This document shows positions 17,065 to 25,622 of a stretch of 64,000 bases of DNA, in pieces. A program made the translations under genes and the position numbers. Within the stretch, counting starts at the first letter, position 1, and each line of letters opens with the position of its first letter. Under the pieces are notes generated by a model that saw nothing but the letters and a program-made list of their open reading frames with translations, was not told the DNA's origin and searched no databases. Origin of the DNA: F1-60-MAGs104 sp964355975 (GTDB lineage Bacteria; Planctomycetota; Phycisphaerae; Phycisphaerales; SM1A02); NCBI GenBank assembly GCA_964355975.1, contig CAYHFW010000001.1, forward strand, positions 1 through 64,000, read 5' to 3'.

Positions 17065-20000
17065 CTAGGGGGAAGTGGGAATCTGCGATTCGAGATAGGT
17101 GATTAGCGCGAGTATTTCTTCGTGGGAGCGAGAATTCAGCAGTCCACTTGGCATGCTTGAGGTCCCAATCGCTGAAATCGATGCGACCTCTCGTTTCAAG
17201 AGGCGCGTGCGCTCCTCTGACAGTGGACTCGTTCGAACTTCAATCGCATCACCTGTGTCGCTGACGATTCGGCCGACAGTGATCGATCCGTCGGTGCTCT
17301 CGATGAGGCTGTCGCGATACTGGTCAGAGACGGTTGCAGAAGGATCCAGAATCGCAGTGAGTAGATCGCGCCGCGAGAATCGCCCTCCCACCCCCGTGAG
17401 GTCGGGACCGGTTGTCGCACCATCGCCCGCGAATCGATGGCAGAGGATGCAAGTCGATTCACGAAAGACTTGCGCGCCGCGGGCAAGGTCAGCGCTCTCG
17501 TGTGGCAGTGTCGCAGCGGCATCGAATGCACTCTCAAACTCTCCGACGCGCCAATCGTGCAGTGTCGAACTCGTCGTTGTGAATGTGGCGGGTGTGACTG
17601 CATCGGTAGTGGACTTGCCCTCGCCGCCCGCGGCGCGAGTCGACTCGCCAACATTTGTGCGCGCATCGCGGACGATGTTCTCGATGAATCCGCGCAAACT
17701 GAAGCCACCCGCACGATCGTTCGCACCCACGAGCCACTGCCAGTAGCGCGCGCGAAGGTCGTCGGTCCAGCCATCCTTGAGAACGCGAAGGTTGGCAGCA
17801 AAGCGAAGCGCTTCGCTGCGACTCGGCGCTCGTTCGAGCGCCGCCAACGCAAGGGGCACGGTGGCGGGAAGCCCAAGCGCGCTGCCGAGCTCGAGCGCGA
17901 TGAACGTCGCTGGCCCATCCGCGATTGGCGTCCCATGATTGCGTTGCGCCACGCGTTGCAGACCCAGTTCGGCAACTCGCAAGACACTCGGGTGAGCCGC
18001 CAGCTCGCGGTGCCGAGCGACAGCGATCTCTACGACCCGCATCGCCGCGATCGCATCGTCGTTGCTAGCGTCGGATGCAACTTGCGGCAGAAGCTCGGCC
18101 ATCGTTGTTGCAGCAAGATCACAAGCACTCTTCGAATCTTCAAGATTGCCAGCGCGCACGAGCGCGAGCGCAGCGCTGAGCCTCGCGCGTGGCGAGTTCA
18201 GCGTCGCGATAGCGCCTCGCCATGAATCGGTCGGCTGGTGCTCGAGCGCAGTGCGCGCGGCACTGCGCACGAATCGATCCGAGTGTCCTAGCCCAGCGAG
18301 CAGCGTCGGCAACCCCTGCTCGAGCTGCGAATTCGAAAGAAGATGTTGCAGGCTTTCATACGACCGCCGCAGTGCGCGAAGTTGTTCGGCGGCGCTATCA
18401 GTAGCAGTCGCATCGACCGCAGCGATGGTCGACGCATTGGCACGAACGCGATAGAGACCGCTCTGCGTCCCACGACCTCCGGTCACGAAATACATCGCGC
18501 CATCGGCTCCCCATGCAAGGTCAGCAACAGGCATCGGACGACCCGTAATGAATGGTTGCCACTGCGCTGTGTACGAGGAACCACTTGGGGTCAGTGTTGC
18601 CGCAAGAATTCGGCCATAGGTCCAATCCGCGCAGAAAATCATGTCCTTCCATGGGGCAGGAAATCCTCCATCGCAACCCGCGATCATGCCGGTGGGAGAC
18701 GAAGAGTCTGTCTCGCACGCGGGAGGGAGTGTGTCGGGATACCAATCTGGCATCGCCGCACTTCCGCTGCGCCATCCAAAGTCACCGCCCGAGACGACGT
18801 GCACAACGCGTGGCGCGCGATACCACGGCGCGCCGATGTCCCACTCCATGTCGCTGTCGTATGTGAAGAGTTCTCCGTCTTCATTGAAGCAGTGGTCGTA
18901 CGCGTTTCGAAATCCTCCAGCGAACACCGTCGCACTGTGGTCGGATGGGTCGACACGCACGACAACTCCACCAGGTGAGTAGACCCCAACAGCATGACCA
19001 CGTGGATCCCACATGCGCGCGTCGATGCGATCTTCGCCAAAGAAGTCGTGGGGCGAACCCATCGCCCGTCCTGGTGTTTCATCGTTCGAATAATGCGCGA
19101 GGCTCTCGGGAACCCGCGTGTGGTTTCCGAGCGCAACATAGAGAGCTCCATCAGGACCTCGCACCACTGCATGCGGCCCATGCTCCCCCGCGTCACCTGA
19201 GTAAGGGATGACGGCGAGCGCGTCTTCGTAGTCGCCATCGTGGTCGAGGTCGCGCACGCGCCAGAGCGCGCTTTGGCCGCCCGAACCAAGCGCGTTTGCG
19301 TAGAGTTCATCGCCGACGAAACACAGTCCTTGCGCGCTGCGAATCGGTGCGTGAAACTGCTGAACGAGTGTTGTCTCGCCAGTCCAAAGGGTTCCGTCGC
19401 TCGTGCGCGTGAGCCCTGGAATGGACGCGATGGAGAGTTCGCCATCCTGTGGCGAGATGACGGCGCGCCCATGCGAATCGAAAGTGAGTGCGACCCAACT
19501 TCCTTGCGATGGTTGCGCGCTTGCGAGCAGTTCTGCCGTGAATCCAGCGGGAAGAGTGAGACTTGAGACTGGAGGGGCAGATTGGATCGCACGAACTTCA
19601 AGTGCGCAGTACCGCACCTCCATCGGTGCACCCTGATGTAACTGAAATGCGAGGAGCCCATCGCGACGAAATCGACTCGCGTCGCCGTCAGTCACATCGC
19701 TCATGAGCACATTGTTGATCCAGTGTCGAACCCGCGTTCCATTCGCTTCGATTCGATAATCATTCCACTCGCCGGCGCGAATCGTTTTGCGAAGCACCGT
19801 GTCGGGCGCGAACTGCGCGATGACGCGCTTGCCAGATGGGGTGAATTCAACCTGCTCTCCGCGCGCACTCATCAATTCGCGCCCGAGTCCCTCATAGAGC
19901 ACCCCCGAGTAACTGTTCTGAGCGTCTAGGTCTGCTTGAAACCCGTGCATGTCGGCCTGACCAGCGATCCGCGAGCTTCGATAGTGAATACCGCTATTGC

Positions 20001-20913
20001 CACCATTCAACTTGACGCGACAGCGCAACTCAAAGTCCTGCGGCATGTCACCATCCCATGCGAGGTAGGTGCTTGTTGTGAGTGGATGCTCCTGCGTTGA
20101 CCTTCCGACGATGCATCCATCTTCGACACTCCAATACGATCGATCGCCGTTCCATCCATCGAGTGACACACCATTGAAGGGCTCGATCACGCCCGTGGGT
20201 CGATGAAACCACATCAGATGTTGCTTGGGAAGCGAACTATCGGTGCGGTCGAAGATGAGTCCCGCAGCTTCGATTTCGCGCCGCGCCTGCCCCTGCGACA
20301 TCTTGTGCAGAGGCTTGATCTCAACGCGCTCATCTTCGGCGCGAAACTCGACGAGCGCGAGTCGGCCGCCTGGGCGCAGCGCACGCACGATTGAACGCAT
20401 CATCTCCCAGGGTTTTTCGAACTCGTGGTACGCATCGACGAGCAGTGCAAGATCGACTGATGCGGCTGCAAGCGACACGTCATCGATCCGGCCCAGGATT
20501 GTCGTGATGTTGTCGACGCCATCCTGCTTCGCTCGCGCCGTGAGAAACTCAACCATTTCCTTCTGAACATCCACCGCGAACACGCGGCCATTGGGTTCAA
20601 CAGCGTGGGCGAGAGGAATCGAAAAGTAGCCACTCCCTGAACCGATGTCGGCCACGACTTCGCCGCGCTTCACCTCGAGCGCACGCGCCAACAGGTCGGT
20701 GCGTTCCTCACCAGCGCGCCCGTCTCGCTCGAGCCAGTCCACTGCTGAGTGCCCCATGACCTGTGCGATTTCTCGGCCAAAATAGGTTGATCCGATGCCG
20801 TCCGCGGTTGGGATGCACACGCCGTATGCGCCACTCGGCGGGGGCTCGCAGTGCGCGCTGCACGAGAGTGACACACTCATGGCGATGGCAACGGCGCGAA
20901 GTGGATTGAGCAC
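17065..20913 (-). CDS. Secreted methyltransferase / DUF1080 / propeller / HEAT / cytochrome c fusion
   Basis: 1282 residues from a GTG at 20913, which gives a signal peptide (LNPLRAVAIAMSVSLSC); ATG 20880 is an alternative with a weaker signal. Domains in order: class I SAM methyltransferase (about 45-240; motif I VADIGSGSGYF near 87-97), DUF1080/3-keto-disaccharide hydrolase-like lectin fold (about 243-440), PVC-type six-bladed sugar-dehydrogenase-like propeller (about 453-810), HEAT-like helices (about 830-1080), and a cytochrome c with haem motif CILCH at 1155-1159 plus a C-terminal planctomycete haem-associated segment. The last four usually occur together; the methyltransferase at the front is unusual. 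The frame is unbroken throughout. An extracytoplasmic redox role on sugars is an inference. Confidence 0.85.
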   Translation of the reverse strand: MLNPLRAVAIAMSVSLSCSAHCEPPPSGAYGVCIPTADGIGSTYFGREIAQVMGHSAVDWLERDGRAGEERTDLLARALEVKRGEVVADIGSGSGYFSIPLAHAVEPNGRVFAVDVQKEMVEFLTARAKQDGVDNITTILGRIDDVSLAAASVDLALLVDAYHEFEKPWEMMRSIVRALRPGGRLALVEFRAEDERVEIKPLHKMSQGQARREIEAAGLIFDRTDSSLPKQHLMWFHRPTGVIEPFNGVSLDGWNGDRSYWSVEDGCIVGRSTQEHPLTTSTYLAWDGDMPQDFELRCRVKLNGGNSGIHYRSSRIAGQADMHGFQADLDAQNSYSGVLYEGLGRELMSARGEQVEFTPSGKRVIAQFAPDTVLRKTIRAGEWNDYRIEANGTRVRHWINNVLMSDVTDGDASRFRRDGLLAFQLHQGAPMEVRYCALEVRAIQSAPPVSSLTLPAGFTAELLASAQPSQGSWVALTFDSHGRAVISPQDGELSIASIPGLTRTSDGTLWTGETTLVQQFHAPIRSAQGLCFVGDELYANALGSGGQSALWRVRDLDHDGDYEDALAVIPYSGDAGEHGPHAVVRGPDGALYVALGNHTRVPESLAHYSNDETPGRAMGSPHDFFGEDRIDARMWDPRGHAVGVYSPGGVVVRVDPSDHSATVFAGGFRNAYDHCFNEDGELFTYDSDMEWDIGAPWYRAPRVVHVVSGGDFGWRSGSAAMPDWYPDTLPPACETDSSSPTGMIAGCDGGFPAPWKDMIFCADWTYGRILAATLTPSGSSYTAQWQPFITGRPMPVADLAWGADGAMYFVTGGRGTQSGLYRVRANASTIAAVDATATDSAAEQLRALRRSYESLQHLLSNSQLEQGLPTLLAGLGHSDRFVRSAARTALEHQPTDSWRGAIATLNSPRARLSAALALVRAGNLEDSKSACDLAATTMAELLPQVASDASNDDAIAAMRVVEIAVARHRELAAHPSVLRVAELGLQRVAQRNHGTPIADGPATFIALELGSALGLPATVPLALAALERAPSRSEALRFAANLRVLKDGWTDDLRARYWQWLVGANDRAGGFSLRGFIENIVRDARTNVGESTRAAGGEGKSTTDAVTPATFTTTSSTLHDWRVGEFESAFDAAATLPHESADLARGAQVFRESTCILCHRFAGDGATTGPDLTGVGGRFSRRDLLTAILDPSATVSDQYRDSLIESTDGSITVGRIVSDTGDAIEVRTSPLSEERTRLLKREVASISAIGTSSMPSGLLNSRSHEEILALITYLESQIPTSP

Positions 20914-20943
20914 CGTACGAGAATAGAGAGTTACGATGTACGA

Positions 20944-21849
20944 ATGAAGATTGTTTCTCGCATCGTGCTCGGTGTCGTGCTCGCAATGTCGATCGGATTT
21001 GCGCGTGCACAACAACAAACTCCCCTCGCGTGGGCGCAAACGCTTGAAGCATTGCCATCGGCGGCCGTCATCACTGATGAAGCGATTCGCGCGCGCATCG
21101 AGGCGACGGGTCTTCCGTGGCGTGTGCGCGATCGCGCGAGCGGAATCGAAATGCTGCTCGTGCCACCAGGGTCGTGCGCCGTGGCAGCGATTGCATCGAG
21201 CGGCGACGCGGTTGCAGTGGCTGCGTGCGAGATCAAGATCGCCGCACCCTTCTATATAGGTCGCACCGAAATCACACAGGCTCAATGGACTCATTTGATG
21301 GGCAACAATCCGAGCGCATTTCAGCGCGGCGCGATCCAGGCACTCGCGGATGAGAAGCGCGAAGTGAAAATCAAAGCCCTCATGGCTGGTGGGTACACGC
21401 GACGCGAAGCCAGCGCGCAGGTTGCAAGTGTTGAAGTCGAAGCGATCGATACGAGCAATTGGCCGGTCGACTCTCTTTCGCCAGACGAGATTCAATCCTT
21501 CCTTCGCAAGAACGAACTGCGACTTCCAACCGAAGCAGAGTGGGAGTACGCCTGCCGCGCGACAACCACCGGTGAGCGGTATGGCGAACTCGATGCGGTT
21601 GCGTGGTGCGGAGCGAACGCGAGCGAGCATCCACATGATGTTGCGACCAAGAGAGCGAACGCATTCGGCTTGCACGACATGCTCGGCAACGTTTGGGAGT
21701 GGTGTTCAGACAGTTTCATCGCGGGAGAATCACAAGCGCTTCGCGGCGGAAACTGGCTCAGCCTTCCCGTGGCATGTCGCGCCACCGCGCGTGTTGGTTC
21801 AGCGGTTGGTCGACCCGCCTACGGTGTGCGGGTCGCGCGCAACCCATAA
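20944..21849 (+). CDS. SUMF1/FGE-like secreted protein, tandem copy 1
   Basis: 301 residues with a Sec signal peptide (MKIVSRIVLGVVLAMSIGFARA-QQ). The fold of the formylglycine-generating-enzyme-sulfatase family is recognisable from FYIGRTEITQAQW, LRLPTEAEWEYACRA, GLHDMLGNVWEWCSD and RGGNW. The cysteine pair used by true FGE is absent: one Cys remains after RGGNW. An inserted helix of about 40 residues (DEKREVKIKALMAGGYTRREA) is shared with both neighbours. This is the most diverged copy, having lost the usual GEFVMG segment. Its start is 30 bases from the divergent fusion gene. Probably a binding or structural member of the family. Confidence 0.85.
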   Translation: MKIVSRIVLGVVLAMSIGFARAQQQTPLAWAQTLEALPSAAVITDEAIRARIEATGLPWRVRDRASGIEMLLVPPGSCAVAAIASSGDAVAVAACEIKIAAPFYIGRTEITQAQWTHLMGNNPSAFQRGAIQALADEKREVKIKALMAGGYTRREASAQVASVEVEAIDTSNWPVDSLSPDEIQSFLRKNELRLPTEAEWEYACRATTTGERYGELDAVAWCGANASEHPHDVATKRANAFGLHDMLGNVWEWCSDSFIAGESQALRGGNWLSLPVACRATARVGSAVGRPAYGVRVARNP

Positions 21850-21875
21850 CGACTTGTTCGCCGTAATCTGCTGCC

Positions 21876-22880
21876 ATGAACCTATGGGGTACCAAGATCG
21901 TGTCCGTCGCTCTGGGCGTGGCAGTGTTGAGCGGATGTTCAGTCACAGTGAAGGGTGGCGTCGGCAAGAATTCGCCAAGCGGATCACTCGCGTGGGCACA
22001 AGTGCTCGAACGCAATCCAGATCCTGCGGTCGTCACCGATGCGGCGCTCTTGGCGCGCATCAAAGCGACTGGGCTTCCATGGCGCGTGCGTGACACCGAG
22101 AGCGGCATTGAAATGTTGCTCGTTCCTCCTGGCGAGTTTGTGATGGGGATGAGTCCTGGCGACATGATTGCCATGGAGGACGAACGTCCAGCCCACGAAG
22201 TCACTTTGACGAAAGCGTTTTATCTCGGTCGCACTGAAGTCACTCAGGATCAATGGACCAAGATCATGGGTTACAACCAGAGTTACTTTCAAGAGGTGAG
22301 ATTTCACGTCGAGAGCGGTCCCGACCATGACGCAAAAATTGCCGCGCTCGTCGAAGCTGGATACACGCTCAGCGAAGCAGAGTTGAAGGCTGGACGCGGA
22401 GCACTCGTTGAAGTCAATTCTGGTCAGTGGCCAGTCGAGACGCTTACACCTGACGAGTTGATTGCATACCTCTGCAAGACCGAATTGCGTTTGCCGACCG
22501 AGGCCGAGTGGGAATACGCAGCGCGCGCAGGAGTGCGTGAGCCGCGCTACGGCGAGCTCGATTCGATTGCTTGGTACTCAGAGAATTCAGAACAGCGCAC
22601 CCACGCGGTTGGCGAAAAATTGCCAAATGCGCTGGGTTTTTACGACATGATCGGCAATGTCTGGGAGTGGGTTGGCGATTGGTATTTCGCCGACTATTAC
22701 GCTGCATGTGAGAACGGCGCGACCGATCCGACTGGTCCAGCAGCGACCGATTTTCGGGTGGCGCGCGGTGGGTCATGGGATCACGTCGCGAAGAATTGCC
22801 GCGTTTCGTTCCGACAGAATCATTACTTGCCCGACCCGCGCATCACCGATTTCGGATTTCGAGTCGCGCGCAATCCATGA
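21876..22880 (+). CDS. SUMF1/FGE-like lipoprotein, tandem copy 2
   Basis: 334 residues with a lipoprotein signal (VAVLSGC), so it is probably anchored in a membrane, unlike its two neighbours. Full SUMF1 landmarks: VPPGEFVMGM, RPAHEVTLTKAFYLGRTEVTQDQW, LRLPTEAEWEYAARAG, GFYDMIGNVWEWVGDWY and RVARGGSW. Only one of the FGE active-site cysteines is present (CRVSFR), so formylglycine formation is unlikely. It shares the inserted helix with copies 1 and 3. It starts 26 bases after copy 1 and is probably co-transcribed. Confidence 0.9.
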   Translation: MNLWGTKIVSVALGVAVLSGCSVTVKGGVGKNSPSGSLAWAQVLERNPDPAVVTDAALLARIKATGLPWRVRDTESGIEMLLVPPGEFVMGMSPGDMIAMEDERPAHEVTLTKAFYLGRTEVTQDQWTKIMGYNQSYFQEVRFHVESGPDHDAKIAALVEAGYTLSEAELKAGRGALVEVNSGQWPVETLTPDELIAYLCKTELRLPTEAEWEYAARAGVREPRYGELDSIAWYSENSEQRTHAVGEKLPNALGFYDMIGNVWEWVGDWYFADYYAACENGATDPTGPAATDFRVARGGSWDHVAKNCRVSFRQNHYLPDPRITDFGFRVARNP

Positions 22881-22906
22881 AGCCGCTCCAACGAGAAAGT
22901 TGCACC

Positions 22907-24037
22907 ATGCACAGCAAACGAATCCATCCTCGATACACACAGCTCTTGCCAGTCATCGCACCACTCTGGGGGGCAGCCATCGTCGCGACCACGCTCGGCG
23001 CGCAGAGTCCACCAGCGGCACCACCACCGCCAGCGACACCACCAGCACCAGCGCCCGCGGCGCAAAGTCAGCCAACAACGCTTCCCACGCGCATTCAACC
23101 GGGAAGTCCAGGTGGCGATCGTATGGCTGCCGCGGCGACAGCGATGGGATGGGCAGACGTTCTTGAGCAGAGTCCAGATGCGAAGGTCGTTACGGATGCG
23201 ACCCTGCGCACCGCGATCGCGGGCACTGGACTTCCGTGGCGGGTACGCGACAAGGCAACGGGTATCGAGATGCTGCTGGTTCCATCGGGCGAGTTCGTGA
23301 TGGGAATGAGCATTGGCGACACGCTCGCCAACAGCGACGAGCGTCCAGCGCATGAAATCATTTTGACGAAGGCGTTTTATCTCGGCCGCACCGAAGTCAC
23401 GCAAGAACAGTGGACTCGCCAGATGGGGACGAATCAGAGTTATTTTCAAGACATCAACTTCGAGGTCATCACCGATGAAGATCGCGCTGCAAAACTCGCA
23501 GAGTTGATCGAAGCGGGTTACACGCGCAAGCAGGCCGAAGAAAAACTCGGCGCTGAAATGATGGCAACGGTCGTGACCGCAAACTGGCCTGTCGAAACGC
23601 TGACGTTTGAAGACCTTCAGCCATTCCTTGCGAAAACAAAGATGCGCCTTCCAACCGAAGCTGAGTGGGAGTTCGCATGTCGCGCCGGCACGCGCGAGCC
23701 AATCTATGGCCCACTCGACGAAATCGCGTGGCATGCTGACAACGCGCAGGGTCGCACTCACGCCGTCGGTGAGAAGAGCGCAAATCCCCTGGGTTTCTAC
23801 GACATGATCGGCAATGTGTGGGAGTGGGTCAACGACTGGTACGGCGCTGACTACTACCGCTCCTGCGAAAACGGTGCCACGAATCCAACGGGCTACGCGC
23901 AGAATGCGTTTCGCGTGCTTCGCGGAGGTTCATGGGATCACAGTGCTCAGAACTGCCGCGCATCGTTTCGCATGAACCACTGCACGGGCGATCCAAGAAT
24001 CACTGAGTTTGGATTTCGCGTCGCCCGAACCCCGTAA
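22907..24037 (+). CDS. SUMF1/FGE-like secreted protein, tandem copy 3
   Basis: 376 residues from the ATG at 22907, preceded by GAGAAAG 8 bases upstream; ATG 22877, which overlaps the stop of copy 2 as ATGA, is the alternative. A signal segment (LLPVIAPLWGAAIVATTLGAQ) is followed by a Pro/Ala linker and then a SUMF1 domain very close to copy 2 (VPSGEFVMGM, RPAHEIILTKAFYLGRTEVTQEQW, GFYDMIGNVWEWVNDWY, RVLRGGSWDH). One active-site Cys only. The three genes form a local expansion by tandem duplication. No sulfatase gene is nearby. Confidence 0.88.
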   Translation: MHSKRIHPRYTQLLPVIAPLWGAAIVATTLGAQSPPAAPPPPATPPAPAPAAQSQPTTLPTRIQPGSPGGDRMAAAATAMGWADVLEQSPDAKVVTDATLRTAIAGTGLPWRVRDKATGIEMLLVPSGEFVMGMSIGDTLANSDERPAHEIILTKAFYLGRTEVTQEQWTRQMGTNQSYFQDINFEVITDEDRAAKLAELIEAGYTRKQAEEKLGAEMMATVVTANWPVETLTFEDLQPFLAKTKMRLPTEAEWEFACRAGTREPIYGPLDEIAWHADNAQGRTHAVGEKSANPLGFYDMIGNVWEWVNDWYGADYYRSCENGATNPTGYAQNAFRVLRGGSWDHSAQNCRASFRMNHCTGDPRITEFGFRVARTP

Positions 24038-24057
24038 GGTTTCACAACACAAACGAG

Positions 24058-24522
24058 TTACTTCGAGCTCGCCTTCCATGCGTCGATGATCTTCTGCTGC
24101 TCTGCTTTTGGGAGCGAGCGAAACTGATTTGCATCGGCAGATGTGGCAAAGCCAATGATCGTCTCGTTGTACTTCACGGGCGAAGCAGCCGCAGTCAGCG
24201 CGCTGCCAGTGAGCGGACAGGTTGTGTTGGTGATTTTCTTCTGAGCGAGCACTTGAGTCGCCGCGACTTCAGCGCGCTTCGAGGCGGGGAGCGATCCAAA
24301 CTGCGTCGAGTCGCTCAGTGAAGCGCAGTACACAGGATAGATGCCGTAGTACGCGACGTAGAGCGTGTTCTTCGTGACGGGCTCTCCGCTGATGGGGCAG
24401 TTCATCGCGGCTGCAGCCGTCACTGGTGCCGCAGTGTTCTGTGTCGAAGCGCATGCGCCATCAAAGAGCAGCGCCGAGAGTGTGAATGAGGTCAGGGCGA
24501 GAGTAAAAGTGTTGCGTGACAT
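24058..24522 (-). CDS. Small secreted protein with two YHS/TRASH-like halves
   Basis: 154 residues with a signal peptide ending in a possible lipobox (LLFDGAC). The mature protein has two similar halves, each opening with C-P-I/L-S/T-G (NCPISGEPV and TCPLTGSAL), followed by a short beta region and an F-x-SLP-K/A ending. This resembles degenerate YHS/TRASH metal-binding modules duplicated head to tail; the second half lacks the later Cys. A metal-related periplasmic role is an inference. It is convergent with the SUMF1 cluster, 20 bases away. Confidence 0.65.
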   Translation of the reverse strand: MSRNTFTLALTSFTLSALLFDGACASTQNTAAPVTAAAAMNCPISGEPVTKNTLYVAYYGIYPVYCASLSDSTQFGSLPASKRAEVAATQVLAQKKITNTTCPLTGSALTAAASPVKYNETIIGFATSADANQFRSLPKAEQQKIIDAWKASSK

Positions 24523-24580
24523 GCGTGGGCTCCGAGGGTGCGAGTAGGGGGCAGAGAGTAAGCAAGAACTGTCCGGCCCG

Positions 24581-25561
24581 TCACTTCAGCGGAATCACTT
24601 CGTACGGTCGCGACTGAAAATCTTTCCACTCTGGTCCGACTTCGCCGAGGTCTGCGATGTTTCCATCGTGACGCTCATCAGAGGTTGCGGCTTCGGCAAG
24701 TACGAATCGTTTTCCGTCATAACTCACTGTTTGGTCGGTGGAATGTGGCGTGACATTGACTCCCAAGATCGCGTGTCCCGAACCATCGCGCATTGTGAGA
24801 GTGACAATCACGACATCTGCAAGTTTCTTCGAACGAATCAGTGCCGCCATGAGCACGCTCTTCGAGTCGCAATCCCCACCGCTGAGCAGCGTGATGAGCG
24901 GGGTGCGCATGCCGCAGCGGTCTTTGCCATCAGCAAGTTCAGGAACCTCTTCGTACGGAATGCTCTGAATGAAGCGAAAGATCGCCGCAACCTTGTCCCG
25001 CGCGTTCGCGATCCGCGGGGCATCGCTTTCCTTGAGCACGCGGTCGGTTTCGCGCAGGATGCTTGCCGCAATCGGTTCAACTTGTTTGGCACAACCATCG
25101 ACGAGCCACTGATAGTCCGCGTCGAGAACCCCAGACGATCCATCCTTTGATTCTGTGAGCCGCATCCCGTGATGCGCAAGTTTGGTTTTCTCGAGTCGCT
25201 GACAACGCAGTTTCTCTTCTTCACTTGTGAAGCCGAATTGGACCGCATCGAGCGGAACTCCAAAGTGTCGCTCGATCGCTTGCGCGCGCGCCTCATCGAT
25301 CGATGCCTCGATCGAGAATCGCCAGGGTGCAATCGATGGATCGCGGTACTTCACATTGTCTCGCACGGTGATCGACGGAGTCGCATCGCGCCAAACAAAT
25401 GTGCGCTTCACGATCTTCGACTTCACTTTCGCAGGCGCATCGGGGGTCTTGAGCCACGCGTCAAACTTCTTGTTGTAGTCGGCAGCGGGACTCTGCTGCA
25501 CCGCGGCGAGCATTCCAGCCATCAGAATCACACATGCGAGAAGTCTCAAGTGGCAGCGCAT
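24581..25561 (-). CDS. Secreted transglutaminase-like protein
   Basis: 326 residues with a signal peptide (LRLLACVILMAGMLAAVQQSPAA). The C-terminal half has the layout of a bacterial transglutaminase-like cysteine domain: Cys in LLSGGDCDSKSVLMAALI, His in GSGHAILGVNV, and an acidic residue in FVLAEAATSD, which would form a Cys-His-Asp type triad. The N-terminal half is charged and unrecognised. Protease, amidase or cross-linking activity on envelope material is possible. It starts 61 bases from the divergent FG-GAP gene. Confidence 0.75.
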   Translation of the reverse strand: MRCHLRLLACVILMAGMLAAVQQSPAADYNKKFDAWLKTPDAPAKVKSKIVKRTFVWRDATPSITVRDNVKYRDPSIAPWRFSIEASIDEARAQAIERHFGVPLDAVQFGFTSEEEKLRCQRLEKTKLAHHGMRLTESKDGSSGVLDADYQWLVDGCAKQVEPIAASILRETDRVLKESDAPRIANARDKVAAIFRFIQSIPYEEVPELADGKDRCGMRTPLITLLSGGDCDSKSVLMAALIRSKKLADVVIVTLTMRDGSGHAILGVNVTPHSTDQTVSYDGKRFVLAEAATSDERHDGNIADLGEVGPEWKDFQSRPYEVIPLK

Positions 25562-25622
25562 TCAGAGGGCGATTCTAGACACTGTCGCTGGGATTTCTCA
25601 GATTCTGGGCTACCTTGCATGA

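Noticed and set aside
20914..21675. Upstream extension of the fusion gene frame by about 250 codons
   Set aside because: It is antisense to SUMF1 copy 1, which has clear motifs.
20944..24037. True formylglycine-generating enzymes
   Set aside because: The second active-site Cys is absent in all three and no sulfatase is nearby.
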